From: Hemileia vastatrix
Taxonomy: Eukaryota > Basidiomycota > Pucciniomycetes > Pucciniales > Zaghouaniaceae
Assembly (NCBI GenBank): GCA_030280995.1
Contig: JASXTE010000005.1
Coordinates: 18,677,501 to 18,741,500 of the forward strand
DNA length: 64,000 bases
Direction of reading: 5' to 3'
The translations under genes were made by a program, and so were the position numbers. Below are positions 34,661-47,379 of this stretch, piece by piece; the first letter of the stretch is position 1, and each line of letters starts with the position of its first letter. The notes beneath the pieces were generated by a model that worked only from the letters and a program-made list of their open reading frames with translations, was not told where the DNA came from and made no database searches.

Positions 34661-36979
34661 GAAAATCTCTTTACTGGATTCATTGTCATAGGAGATATTA
34701 CTTTCACAGTCACTAGAGGAATTATTGATATAAATTTCAGCCTCATCAGTGTCTTCATTTTGTTCAACAAGGTAAATTTTCTTGTCACAAACATGACCCT
34801 TTTGCCATGATATGTTACATTTATAACAAGTATTTGTTTCATATTTTTTAGGTGCAACTGGGGAAGAGGATTTACCAGATTTTTCTGGGGCTTTGTAGAG
34901 GGCTTATTTTGATCATGAAAAGATTTTCCAAAGTAATTCTTTTGTTCATATCTATGGTTGAAAAGTACCTCATTACAGATATTAATGAAAGAAAAATGTT
35001 CCCTCACATGCTCAGTTCTAGCTACAATTAAATCACCAAGAGAATTTGGTAATTTATACAAGATTTTATCTCTTCAAATATCATAATCCATCTTTGGATC
35101 AATTTATCTCAAGATTCTTGTTACTTTCATATAAAAAACAATGGGGTTTTCAACAGAGGAGGATACATATCTAGTATTCTCATACAGTCTTTGCTGAGCC
35201 AACCTGAATTTCGAACCACCAAACTGATTCTCAATCAAGGATTTCCAATCATTCCATGTATAATGGTTGTTATCTAATAGAACATATTCATAGGACATCA
35301 AGGCTACATTGGAAAATAAAGAAATTAGCTTAGAAAAAATTTCCTCATCAGGTAGTTTATAAGATCTCTTTAAATCATCAATTCTTTGGATAAAGTGTTG
35401 CCAATCAGATGAAGAATCACCATCAAAGATAGGATATTGGTCCAATTTAGGCCAATTTTTCTGACTACTGGGATGGTCCATTCTTTGGTCTGAATGATTT
35501 ATCATTAATAATTCCTGAAGTTTAGCCAGGTGTTAAGAAATTTCATTATTTACAGAAACAGCTGGTACATGACCATCACAAGATTTTTTGCAAGTAGCAA
35601 AAGATTTTACAGACTCATTGTCAGTTTGTTTAATGGCTGAAATATGAGGAAGAAAAGAGGAACTTTGTTCAGGTTCTTATCTTTTATTTTTATGCAGCTT
35701 ATGGGCAGCATTCTCATTTATACCATAATTATTGATGGTTAAGGTTGAAAATTTTTCCTGCAGGTCAGCCACATAGTTTCTTATCCTTGGAATTCCAGAC
35801 ATCTAGTCATTTACTTTTGCAATAGATCAAACATTATGTCCTCAGAAAATGTGTGTTTGGCATTCAGTGCATGGAAATCATTTTTTAGCTTTTTAAACTC
35901 ATTTTGTAGAGATTTAATTTCACTTTTTAATGAATAATTTTCCTCCATAAGGGGTTTCAATTCACTCAAGGTTTTATGTAGATTGATATTCTTATCTGAG
36001 ATAGATCTATGGTCACTCCTTATTTGTTTTTGTTGGCTAAGAACAATGTTCAAGGTTTCTTTGATTTTAAAATAAGCTGTATCTTGTACAGAAGAACTTA
36101 CTTTACAATGCAAGTGCAAATAATTTAATCTATCAATCTCATGTATTAACACATCTCTTAAATGTTTGTCTTTCAAAACATAAAAATCAAGGGTATCTTT
36201 CAATATTTCTTCAGAATTTTTCTCAATTAAAGTGTAGACTTCAGGGGAAACAGAATCATTCTTAATTGCAAGAGAAGGATTAATTAAAGAAGTAGAAGTC
36301 AAATGTAAAGGTTCATCAAATGATAATTTGCTAATTACATCATTGGGGCTACTCATTAAAGGAAGTTGTCTTTTTAAGGGTTTAACTGTTCTTTCACCAG
36401 GATCCACAATATTACCTGAAGAAGATTTGTTATTATACATACCAACATGTTTATCAAACAAATTACTCACCATGGAAAGGGAGGAAACTTCCCCTTTGCT
36501 TTCTTTCTTCTGCCTCCCTGATAAGGATGGGGCTGAGGAGATGGATGTTAGGTTGGTTTCCTGGATGGGCCAGGGTGTTGAGCTGTTGGTTGCTGAATAT
36601 TCTTTTGGTAATGGCTCATCAAGTAATCCCATTTCCACTGCTCCACCTGTAGAGTGCTTTGATTTTGCATGAAGGAGCTGGGTACTTGATTGGGCTGAGT
36701 TTGAGGCTGAGGCTGGGAGGCTGGGAAATGAGGAGTTTGAGCCTGTTTGGGATTTAATAATTCCTGCATCTGCTGCCAGAGTGTGTCTACTCTTGCCTTG
36801 TACTTCATACTTTCTGCTCTCAGCTCTTTGATGTTACTGGACAGGTTGTTTACTTGTTGAGTCAGTGGTATCTTTTTTATTTTTATACCTTTGAGTTGAT
36901 TTTCCTGATTTATTAGAGGTTTTACTTCTTTCAGAGGTGTTTGGTGAGGGGGGTTTGCCACATCCTCTACCATTTCCAT
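34661..36979 (-). pseudogene. E2 Gag: coiled coil, WKWD motif, capsid core, zinc knuckle
   Basis: From MEMVEDVANPP at 36979: heptad-rich segment (LTQQVNNLSSNIKELRAE), Gln/Pro-rich linker, EQWKWDYLM near 36610-36640, a second long coiled-coil frame (36638-35811), capsid-like block NWPKLDQYPIFDG through FGGSKFRLAQQRLYE (35470-35170), then a knuckle near 34795-34840 (CX2CX7HX2C, read in a shifted frame). At least three frameshifts and some stops are present. It is the same architecture as E1 and E4 Gag. Confidence 0.85.
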
Positions 36980-37800
36980 GTCCTAAAGTTTTTTGTCAGC
37001 TGAATAATTTTTGTAAGTTAATTGAGAAGAACCTACAGATTCAGTGTCACCATCCACTTCAATCTCATCCACACGTAAGTTATCCATGCTGTTAGCCAAA
37101 CTACTGGACATTTAAACTGTGAAAAAAGAATCAGAATTATTTTAATGATTCAAATTGTTAATTTCAAAATGAAATATAAATTATTGATTTTTTAACAAAA
37201 CAGAAAAAAAATTAAATTTTTACCAAAAATCAATTAATTAACCAAAAAATGTAATACAAATAAATTTAATTACAATTATTTTTATTAAGAAATAACAATA
37301 ATTAAAATTGGACCAACCAATAAAGGTTTTATAAGTCAACAAAAATAATAATACCAAAAATAATATATTGGCAATATTGGGACTAAGTACTGAGTTTTAT
37401 TATGGTCAACCAATAAATCAAAAATATTTTAATAAATTTAATTTAATAATTTATTAAAAATTAATGATCTTCTAGAACTAAGAGTATTACTCTATTATGG
37501 TCAACTAGGAATAATAATAAAAATTAAAAAAAAATTGAACACTTACACTCAGAAAATCAGCAATTTTGCCACAATCACTGTTATTGCAATAAAAAGTTAA
37601 TAATATAAGTGAGATGTGCAAAGTTTAACTTACTATAGTGATCAAAAAATCACTTAAAAATATATATTATTTAATTTAATATAAACCTAAATGATTGAAC
37701 CCAAGTTAAAAACACAGTTGCGGCAAAAATTTTACTTTTTGGTTGGGTGGTCCGTGTGCTATGTCATTTGTCACAAGTATTGTAGTTGTCATTGTTGTTT
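36980..37800 (-). other. E2 leader (5' untranslated region)
   Basis: AT-rich sequence between the Gag start and primer-binding site. It contains repeated GGTCAAC(C/T)A motifs (37404, 37499), comparable with GTCAACTGG/GTCAACTAGG in the E4 leader. Confidence 0.6.
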
Positions 37801-37815
37801 GGAAAGGCTCCCAAT
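37801..37815 (-). other. E2 primer-binding site (decayed)
   Basis: The minus strand reads ATTGGGAGCCTTTCC next to the LTR end, one or two changes from the E1 site. Confidence 0.6.
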
Positions 37816-39073
37816 TATTGGCCGGTTGTCTAGAAGAAGGAGTAAAAAAAGGAGGAAAGGAATAGAAGGATAATAAAGTAGTTTTTTTATAAAAATCTAT
37901 AGTTTAAGATAGTAAGAGAGAGAGAATTAAAGAAATGCTATGACAATATTTGAGTAGTGACAAAACAGTGAGGTTCAGGTTATAATATTTAGATCTTTTA
38001 AGTTATATAGTAGTGCGCTTTTCTCAATTATAATTATTATTAGACTTAAAGCAACCTGAGATAATTTATTTACTTTTAAATATAGACTTATAATGCTAAT
38101 AAAAAATAAAATAAACATAATATTATTTAAAATTGTATTTGAATTGAGTGTATAATAAATGATGGGCTGAAGGGGATTACCCAAGGCCCTTTTATAGACC
38201 AAGGGACCTCTGAATTGCCACAAATCAGTATATACAAAATTGTAATAGGCTAAAATAAGAATATAAAAGAATAGAAATGAAACATAGATATTAAGAGAAA
38301 AACATGAAACAATTAACTAAACCCATGAATAAGTAACTAGTTTTCCCACCATAATTTCCCAAGCCAGTTAATTAAAATAGTGAGTAACTAAGTAATACTG
38401 AAACATAAGAACTGTGAGAAAAAGAATCCAAAAAAGATATTACAGTAGGATGTAAAGGGTTTAATTAAAACAATTAGAATTATTTTCACACCAAAATCCA
38501 TGTAATTAATTCAATCCAGTATAAAGCAATTTTAATTAATTGTTTTGACTATGTAATTAATTCAATAATTAATTTAAATGTAACATATAATTAACTTAGT
38601 GATATTTCTAATTTAAAGTGAGAATTTTAATACCATATTATTAAATAAGTGTTATAATTTATTACTAATCTTACTGACACAATTAAAGGTCAAAAAACGC
38701 CCAATATTATTGTTTAATAATGTATGAAAAAGGTTTATTTAATATATAAATTTAATTACATTATAAGTCAATTTTACACTTATAGTTATAATATATGTTT
38801 ATAATTAATAAATTATAAATTTGTATATATTAAATACAAGAAAAATGCGCCATAATTTATAGAATATATATTGTGCTTAATTTAAATGTATAAATAATTT
38901 ATATAATAATAAAATTAATATAATATTTATATATATTTAATAAAATAATTATATCATTTCATTATGCAATATAAGATTAATTTGTATACATAATAAGCAA
39001 ATATTTATGCCCTTTTTTAGTTACAGTAAATTGACATAAAATTTACTGGGCTCCTGGTATAGCCTGGCTAACA
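37816..39073 (-). repeat. E2 5' LTR (family B)
   Basis: On the + strand it ends TAGCCTGGCTAACA and begins TATTGGCCGG (TGTCAAGG in E4). A minus-strand TATAAAAGG lies at 38196-38188, preceded by the same purine context as in E4. The 1,258-bp length exceeds the 803 bp of the E4 LTR, so it carries extra AT-rich sequence. Confidence 0.75.
38188..38196 (-). promoter_or_regulatory. E2 LTR TATA box
   Basis: TATAAAAGG read on the minus strand, matching 59621-59629 in the E4 LTR. Confidence 0.65.
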
Positions 39074-39083
39074 AAAGACATAT

Positions 39084-39774
39084 TGTCAGCCAGGATAATA
39101 GAACTATCTAGTAAAAAGTTATAATTATTTACTAGAGTAGAACTACATCTTTACCTCTAACTTTATTAGTTATATTTACTTTATAAATTACTTATAATTT
39201 TTTAACTAGTTAATAAGTAAAATTAGATTAAATATATAATTATAAAAGTTCCCCCACTTCTTATTCCTTGACAGCATCCTCATTACAGCTGAAAAGTAGA
39301 CTATAGTATACCAATACTGAATATTAAATAAAAATAACTTTTTTATTTACCTTGACATATCCAGAAAATACTGTATATGGAGCATTCCTTCTAGAAAGAA
39401 CATTTTAATTTGAAATATCTTATTGTGGTTCTTTGCCCTGTGATATTATTGTATGTAGGAGGTAGTACCATATTTTTCTCTCTTCTTGCCTATATAAGGC
39501 CCCTCAATTTGGCTGTTTTTGATTCATTCCATTCTTTACATTTATTACAATTTTATATGCACAACTCTAGTACTACTATTACCTATCACTAAATACTTAC
39601 AATTAAATATTTTGAAGTTTTAAAATAATAATAATATTTAAAAATATTAACTTTTAATTGAGTAAAAAAAAGAAAATTTGTTACATACACCAATATTGAA
39701 ATATTAAGTTTTTCCTACCCTTCATTCCCAGTGGACTGCTGAAAATACCTTCTAGACCAAGAGAGAACTCTGAC
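39084..39774 (+). mobile_element. Solo LTR, family B, head-to-head with the E2 LTR
   Basis: Starts TGTCAGCCAGGATAATAGAA, matching the reverse complement of the E4 LTR end, and ends AATACCTTCTAGACC ... CTCTGACA, matching the other E4 LTR end. TATATAAGG lies at 39491-39499. No internal region follows and no target duplication is evident. Only 10 bp separate it from the oppositely oriented E2 LTR. Confidence 0.7.
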
Positions 39775-40020
39775 AGCTTTACTGTTTTATTTCTTTCCCA
39801 AATTACAAAGAACACTGAATTTACATCCCAAAACCCTTAATATCAAATAGTCAATTGGTCATTATATATCAAGTAGAGTTTTTAGCTTAGTTAATTGTGA
39901 ACTCTTTATTTACTTAAAGGGACAGGGTTTTCTTTGGTTTATCCAACTCACTTAGATTCTGCTTACAGCAAGGCCAATTTAAGAGTCTTTATACACCATT
40001 TAAAGTATTTGGAAATCAGA
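39775..40020. other. Short spacer, nothing recognised
   Basis: AT-rich sequence between a family B solo LTR and a rearranged family A LTR. Confidence 0.4.
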
Positions 40021-41497
40021 GGAGAATATTGGAGAATTATTGGGTATAAAAGAAGGGGTTTTTGCTCTTATTTTTTACATATCTTATCAATTCAATTAAA
40101 ACATATAACCATTACAATTAAAATAAATTTCATTAGTACTTTTATAGTCTTTGAATTATGTTTGAATTATATTCTCTATTTTTCCACCAACCATAAGATT
40201 TTAATCCATTTATAAATAGTGAGATAAGAGTTACTGACATACTTATATTGAGTTATGTTTCAATAGTTATTGGATTTGTACTACAGTATTCATAAAGGAC
40301 AATTAAAGTCTTCTAGACAACTGACATGTACCGCTGATTTACCAATCCTATACACAACCAATTATACCTCATTGTAGCTAATAGAATTTCCCATATACAT
40401 AAGGAATGACCAATAACATAATTAGAATGATATCACCCACCAAAATCCTGGGGTAATAGGGGTTATCCATCAAAAATAAAAGAATAAGCAAAAATAGAGT
40501 ATATGTGTGAAATACCTTAAAATATAAGACTATAAAAAGAAAGAATAACACTATATATTACAAATTATTAAGGGGGATTAATAGTAAAAATGAAGGTGCT
40601 AATTATTCCAAATTACTACATGAAATCCCCATCCAATTATGACCAATATTGACTGAAGAACCACTGAGAAACCCAAAAAAGGATGTGAGATGTGGGGTAA
40701 CTGAATGTGGGACTTGTCAGGCACTTGAACATGTAAATCCTTGACTAATTTAGGCAAATTTAAGTGTGGTAGTATATTAAAGACACCAATCTTGAGGTTT
40801 TTAATGAAATCAGTGCATATAATGAGGTCAATGCACTTATAATTAAATTAGCACACTAAATAAGTGCCTGTTGCCTATTTTAGCATGTTTCCCCCTATTG
40901 GGAATAAAATTTGGGGTAATTACAGTGTTAAAATGCTAAATTTTCTAAAAATGAAGCAATTCATGTGGGAAAAATGCAGGTAGAATGTGGCCAGTATACA
41001 GAAGCCATTTCTGGAATGAAAAACACCAAATTTGAAAATTTTTATTTTTATGCATTTGAGTAGAAAAATCAATAGTCCTAATTAAGACAAATTGATCTGT
41101 CAAAGAACATTTTCAATATTATTAATTTTATAGTGCATATATTTAACTTTTAAGTGATTTAAAGTGCAATTCTTGTTTTTTCCATAAAATAATGAAAAAT
41201 AACTGATTCAAATCTACATAAAAATTATGTAGCCTTAAGTTTAAGGTTCTTAAGATTACCCTGACATATTTCAACTTAATATTAAGTACACAAGCCTTAT
41301 AAAATGTGGATATATGCATGTATATAAGGTATTATAATGCCATATATTGTGTTTATAATGCCATATATCATGTTTAATCATTGATTTCACTTATGTATAC
41401 AACTTGTGTACCTTTATTTTTTGTCCCAACGTGTACTAAATTTTTTTAAAATAATTTATAAGCAGTTTTTACTGAGTTCTGGGAATATCCAGACTAA
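40021..41497. repeat. E3 3' LTR (family A) with R-U5 block inverted
   Basis: 40334-41497 is a minus-oriented family A LTR, from TGATTTACCAATCCT to CCAGACTAACA next to the polypurine tract. The remaining R-U5 end should sit to its left in minus orientation. Instead about 40030-40325 is the same block in plus orientation (GGGTATAAAAGAAGGGG through TCTAGACAACTGAC). Confidence 0.75.
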
Positions 41498-41905
41498 CAC
41501 TTTCCAAACCAAAAAAAAACAATAAAAAAATGACAAATTATACATTTTTTTTAAGTATACATAAAAATCTGTAGCACTAAGGAGTACTTCTTTAAAGAAA
41601 TAAAAGATAATAAAATTATGATTACTAGTTTTTACCCCTCAGCTGGCTGAAAAGAATTTTTTTCCTGTTTAAATTTTTTAAGAAGGGAGGATAGATTTGA
41701 AATTTCATTGTCAGGTATTTACTTATCAAATTCATTTGATTTTACCTTATATCTTCATAAAAACTCAGCTCCTTTCTCTTTAGTAAGAATTCTTTTCTTG
41801 AGTATTTTTCAATGTCTTCTTTTTCCCCAAGCTCTACTGGCTGTTTCTTAGGAATTTATCTTCTTTTGGAAACAAGTCAGTATCATTTTCATGGTATGGT
41901 TTTAA

Positions 41906-42107
41906 TAGGGGGTATCAAAGTTAGAAATCTTCCATTTCAAAATACCTCTTTTCTCCACCAAATCAACCATGACTTTTTTTTCAAATATGCCATAGTGTGC
42001 CCCAAAAATACCTTTTTACTGAGAATTAATGTTGAGTTTGTGACTTTCTTTTTGTGTTGTGAAATACCTTTTAAGTAATTTAAAATTTCTAACTTTGATA
42101 CCCCCTA
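41906..42107. mobile_element. 202-bp MITE with 23-bp perfect terminal inverted repeats
   Basis: Begins TAGGGGGTATCAAAGTTAGA and ends with its exact reverse complement ending CCCCCTA. It interrupts the E3 integrase tail; the intact E1 sequence shows the empty site around AATAATGAG. The A/T-only target overlap fits a TWA-type duplication as in PIF/Harbinger elements. No coding capacity. Confidence 0.85.
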
Positions 42108-42901
42108 ATAATGAGATAGGGAAAAATGGATGTTTCCTATTTTATGGGGCATATAATATGACTTCCACAGCATTATTACCTAAAATTTAATTTACTGAAA
42201 AAGGTCCCACAAAAGGATATTTTAATATAACATTACCTTGTAAGTTAAAATGTAGTGTTGAAATAAGGACTTCATCTCCTTTTTTAAATTCAAACTCTTT
42301 ATGGGATTTATCCTACCTTTTCTTTTCATATTCAAATACTTTTTGAAGACATTCTTCTGCATGCTTTCTACACATTTGTTGCATATGAATAATAAATTTA
42401 ATATCAGAGTGTATATCTAATCTTGTTAATTTGTTTAAATATTTACAATCTGGTGGTAAACCATGTTTCCATCCAGACAGTAAATATATTTTGCTCCTTG
42501 TAAGGTAGCATAGATAAAAGCTATCCTTGGGAGAGGGTAAATATCATCTACAGTGAATGTATTCAGATCTCTGTAATCACCTCATAATCTTGCCTTATTT
42601 TTTTCATAAGAGATTAAAACTGGTGAAATAACAAAATACTTAGGCTTTGTGTCTACTTTCTCAACAATACCCATTTCTCACAACATCTTAATGTTTTCTT
42701 CAATGTCTTTCTTTTTCTCAGGAGAAGCTGGGTAACGTTTTTTTTCAAGCTTCCAGGAATGTTATACAAATAACTACTTAAAGAGATTTTCATCTCATGG
42801 TCTTTGACCAATCCTAGTTTATTTGAACCATGAGAAAACTCCATAGGATAATATTTTATCAATCTCATAATATTGTTTTCTTCAATTTTTGAGAGTTGAG
42901 G

Positions 42902-44803
42902 TGTCAGCCTGGATATCTCCAGGACTGAGTAAAAAGTACTTATATATTATTTTTAACACATGGGTTATACATGGGAACAATAAACAAAAATACACAAGTT
43001 GTATACAAATGTAAAGATTATGATAAAATATAATATATGCCATTATAACACCTTATATACATGCATATATCCACATTTTATAAGTCTTATGTACTAAATA
43101 TTAAGTTGGAAAATGTTATGGTAATCTTAAGAACCTTAAATATAAGGCTACATAATGTTTAAGTAGACTTAAAGCTGTTGTTTTCATTGTTTTATGTGAA
43201 AAACAAGAAATGTGCTTTAAATCACTTAAAAGTTGACTATATGCGCTAAAAATTTAATAATATTTAAAATGCGCTTTAACAGATCAATTTGTCATAATAG
43301 AACTATTGATTTGGCTACTCAAATTCATGAAAATAACATTTTTCAAATTTGGTGTTTTTAATGCCAGAAATGGCTTCGGTGTACTGGCCACATACTGCCT
43401 GCATTTTTCCCGTGTGACTAGCTTCATTTTAAGTAAAGTTAGCTTTTTCACACTATAATTACCCCATATTCTATTCTCACTGTGTGGAAACATGCTAAAA
43501 TAGGCAGCAGGTGCTTATTTAGTGTCCTAATTTAATTATAGGTGCATTGACCTTATTATATGCACTAATTTTATTAATAACCTCAAGCTTGGCCCCTTTA
43601 ATTCACTACCATGCTTAAATTTTCCTAAATTAGTCAAGGATTTATCCTTGAAAGTTCCTTCCAAGGACTGAATGTAGTTACCCCACATCTCACACCCTTT
43701 TTTGGTTTTTCAGTGGTATCTCAATCAATATTGGTTATTTTTAAAGGGGGAATTCACGTAGTTAATTGTCATAATTAGCCCCATCATTTTAACTGTTAAT
43801 CCCCCTTATTATTGGGTAATATTTAGTGTTATTTTTTCTCTTTTTAGTCTTTTATTTTAAGGTATTACACGCATATACTCTCTTTAGCATTTTCACACAA
43901 TATTTAACCCCCATTTTATGCCCACTACAGTGAAACATGCTAAAATAGGCAACATGTGCTTATTTAGTGTCCTAATCAAATTATAAGTGCATCTACCTCA
44001 TTGTATGCACTGATTTCATTAACAACCTCAAGCTTGGCACCTTTAATTCACTACTATGTTTTAATTTGCCTAAATTAGTCAAGGATTTACCCACGAAAGT
44101 TCCTTCCAAGGACTACATGTAGTTACCCCACATATCATGCCCTTTTTTGGGTTTTTTGGTGGTTTCTCAGTCAATATTGGTTATTTTTGAATGGGGAATT
44201 GGTGTAGTTTATAGTCATAATTAGCCCCATCATTTCTACTGTTAATACTCCTTAATATTTGGTAATATTTATTGTTATTATTTATTTTTTAGTCTATTAT
44301 TTTAAGGTATCACACACATATACCCTCTTTTTTACTTATTCTTTCTTTTTCTTGGATTATCCCTATTACTACAGGATTTTGGAGGGTGATATCATTCTAA
44401 TTATGTTATTGGTCACTCTTTAGGCTGTTGGACAGGTTTAATAGCTGGAATGAGGCATCATTTGCCATGTATAGAGCTGGTAAATCAAGGGGGTTTTTGG
44501 TTTTGTTTTCTGAATTCTTTATCATTACAATCAAGTATATAACCAATACAATTACAATACATATCAATAGTACTTATTAAGTCTTTGAATAGTATCTGAA
44601 TTATTACATCAATTTTTCTACCAACTATAAGATCATAACCCATTTATAATTAGTGAGATTAACATTACTGAGACCCTTATCTTGAGTTATATTTTAATAC
44701 TTATTGGATTTTTACTACAGTATTCATATAGGACCATTAAAATCTTCTAGACAACTGACTATTCAAGCTATTTCAGGTCTTTGTACTTGATCTCAGCCTG
44801 AAA
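42902..44803 (+). mobile_element. Solo LTR, family A, with internal tandem duplication, inserted in E3
   Basis: Starts TGTCAGCCTGGATATC and ends CTCAGCCTGAAA. It splits E3 at GAGAGTTGAGG, with flanks TGAGG (42897-42901) and TGGGG (44804-44808); E1 shows the uninterrupted site. It is about 400 bp longer than other family A LTRs because a segment of about 440 bp is present twice (about 43449-43885 and 43886-44330). Confidence 0.9.
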
Positions 44804-45295
44804 TGGGGACTTAAAGAGGCTTTTTGGATCTCATTTTCCATCTCAGCCACTTCAGAGGTTGTTCTTCCACCTTGGAGTTGCTCTTCTTTAGGAGCAATGG
44901 AATAAATTGAATTTTTGGAGAAAATATTGAATTTTATTTTTCCATTTACTCCATTAGTGAAGCAACTATTTTCAGGATCTAGTTTGATGCCAAATTTGGT
45001 CAATAAGTCATTTTCAATAATAAAACAATTACTAAAATTATTATTATCCATTACTACAAATTCACATGTTGCTCTTACATATCCATTATTATATTTAAAT
45101 AATATAGCAGTTTTTTATTTGCTCGTTGGACGTAATACTGAACCAAATCCCATCCAGTTCTTTTTCTCTACAGTTTCAATTTTTTAATTGTACTTACTAT
45201 CAAGCTTCATTAAGGTATTAACAGAAACTACACTACCTGAAGCCTCTTTTATATTTATACAATAAAATACTTATATTTCAAATAATAACAATAAG

Positions 45296-45330
45296 AATTA
45301 AGTGTGTACATTATATTATTATTATTGTTC
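45296..45330 (+). repeat. 35-bp inverted repeat, left arm
   Basis: AATTAAGTGTGTACATTATA and the following 15 bases match the reverse complement of 47227-47261 at 33 of 35 positions. Part of the arm is a TTA simple repeat, which weakens the evidence. Confidence 0.6.
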
Positions 45331-45427
45331 CTAATTTGAATTATTAGTATTTTATTGTTTAAATCTAATACATTACCAGTACTGATTATCATTCACTTTA
45401 AATGCAACATAAATTATTCATTAAAAC

Positions 45428-47228
45428 ATGTCCAAGTACAACAATAATAACAACAAAAATCCTCACTGTCTTTTAAATGAAAAAAATTATTTTATCTGCT
45501 TGACAAAAATGGAAGCCAAGTTAGAAAATATCCATTGTTTAGATTTTGTGCTTGGAAAACTCACTGAAAAAATGAAAGAAAGAAAAAGGAAGGCTTCTAA
45601 TTTAATCATCCAAAGCTTACATAGCCATGATAGTGAGTGAGTTTTTTGGTGAGAAAAAGGGGGATGGAAAGGTTTCTTGGGATTTACTTGAGGTTAAGTG
45701 CACTGGAGGTGATGCTTAAGGCAGACAAATGGCATTCAATGAATTATTGGGGATAGAGTTTTCAAATGTCAGCTAATTTTTTAAAGAGGTAAGAGCTGTT
45801 AAAAGTAAGATAAGACTTACTGGGTTGAAGATTGAAGATGAAGTCTTGTTGTTACAAGCACTTCACAAGTTATCAAAGGAATACAAGTCTCTCATTAGGA
45901 TTCTAATTCATGGAGAAGAGTTCCTTAAGCACCTAGAAAGAGATAGTCAGCAGTTCTCCAACAATAAAGGGGAAAATATAGCCATGAATGTAGGAACTGG
46001 AAAAGTAAGAAACATCAATTGTTAAAATTGTGGTAACAGAGGTCATTCTGCCAAAGAATGCAAGAAGCCATGGACCAAGTACAAGTTTGCTCCACCAAGG
46101 AAAGTCACCTTCATGGAATCAACAAGTGAAACCAAAGAAGGAACTAGTGTTGCTTTCCTAGAAAAGAGGGCAGTCAGTCTGGACACAAATAAAAATATGT
46201 TCCCCACAAAGAAAACAGAAATAGCCTGGGAGAAAGAAATATTCAGGGACAGCAATGAAGAATACCTGTATGGCAGTGGAGAAATTAGAGAGTATAGTGA
46301 TATTGGGACATTAATTAGTATCCAGGAAATCCCCAAATTCATATTTATGGGAGAAATGGAAGCTAATTTGTGTCTTAGATCTAGTGATGAAATATTTTGC
46401 GACTCAGGGGCCTCTGAACACATGTTCAACAAGAGAGAATATTTTTCTGTTTTTCAAGAGTATAGTGGTAGTGTAAACATTGGAGAAGTAGGAAGAGCTT
46501 TAGAAATAAAGAGGAAGGGGGAAGTTGAATTGTATAGTCCTGAGAAGAGAAAGATCATTTTAGGAATACATACTATATTCTAAATTTGCCTTATAATTCA
46601 ATATCACAAGCACTTTTGTGGAGGAAAGGAGCTAAAGTAATAAAAACCAAAAAGGATGAGCTCAAATTAGTATTTAATAATAAGAAAGTAATGGGAGGAA
46701 GTGTGAAAAATAATTTTCCATTCTTAAAACTTGAGAGAAAAAGGATTAATTCTTCAATAACCCTTGAAGAACACAGAAGACTAGGGCAAAATGGAGATGG
46801 TGTTGAGTTTGATACATGTAAGAAAGGGGAAATTACAAGAAAAGACCTTAAAAATGTAAGAGAGGGAAGTAACCTACCAGGAGAAGAAATATCTATTGAT
46901 ATAATGGGCCCAAAAACCCCAGAATCCCTTGGAAAAACAAAATTTTCCTTGAATGTGGTTGACGCTGCATCAAGGTATGTTTGGATAAGGTGCATAAAAC
47001 ATAAAGTTCAAGTGGAAAAAGAAGTCAAAGAATATTTAACCTACTAAAAAAAAAAAGTGGAATAATAGTTAAGAGAATGATAAGTGATTGGGTAGGAGAG
47101 TTTATTAGTAACATTTTGATGCAATGGTTTAAGAACAAGGAATAACACACCTTATTACAACTCCTAATACACCACAAAATAACAGAACAGCTGAGAGAAT
47201 GAAAAGAACTTTGATTGAACAAGCAAGA
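45428..47228 (+). pseudogene. Ty1/copia Gag-Pol, truncated in integrase
   Basis: The Gag N-terminus (MEAKLENIHCLDFVLGKL) is followed by a decayed middle, then a Gag segment (KIRLTGLKIEDEVLLLQALH). A zinc knuckle reads CX2CX4HX4C, but a TAA at 46023 sits right after its first Cys. A copia protease FCDSGASEHMF is near 46400. A pre-integrase HRRLG block (46772) and integrase start (SIDIMGP, NVVDAASRYVW) follow. After a frameshift near 47045 come SDWVGEF and TPNTPQNNRTAERMKRTL. RT and RNase H are absent. It cannot act on its own. Confidence 0.85.
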
Positions 47229-47261
47229 ACAATAATAATAATATAATATACACATTTAATT
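47227..47261 (-). repeat. 35-bp inverted repeat, right arm
   Basis: Partner of 45296-45330, lying exactly where copia homology stops (after IEQAR). Confidence 0.6.
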
Positions 47262-47379
47262 ACACTTAAATTATAAGTAACACAAAATAAATTACTAACC
47301 ACCTATATTAATCTACTCCTTCTTTCTTATATAGTTTTACACTCAAATGCTTATGTGCATGATGTTGAGCTATTCTTTA

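Larger units (their letters stand above)
31925..39073 (-). mobile_element. E2: Ty3/gypsy chromovirus, 3' end lost at a chimeric junction
   Basis: Minus-strand order from the right: LTR 37816-39073 (family B), primer-binding site 37801-37815, leader, Gag, Pol. Pol stops within the integrase core at ELAFLW (about 31930), directly joined to the truncated E1 LTR. The chromodomain and 3' LTR are missing. Confidence 0.9.

Noticed and set aside
34164..34691. 175-codon plus-strand ORF
   Set aside because: Antisense shadow of E2 protease/Pol, which is supported by motifs and by E1 and E4 copies.
39084..39774. Full second retroelement starting at this LTR
   Set aside because: No primer-binding site or Gag follows the LTR end, so it is treated as a solo LTR.
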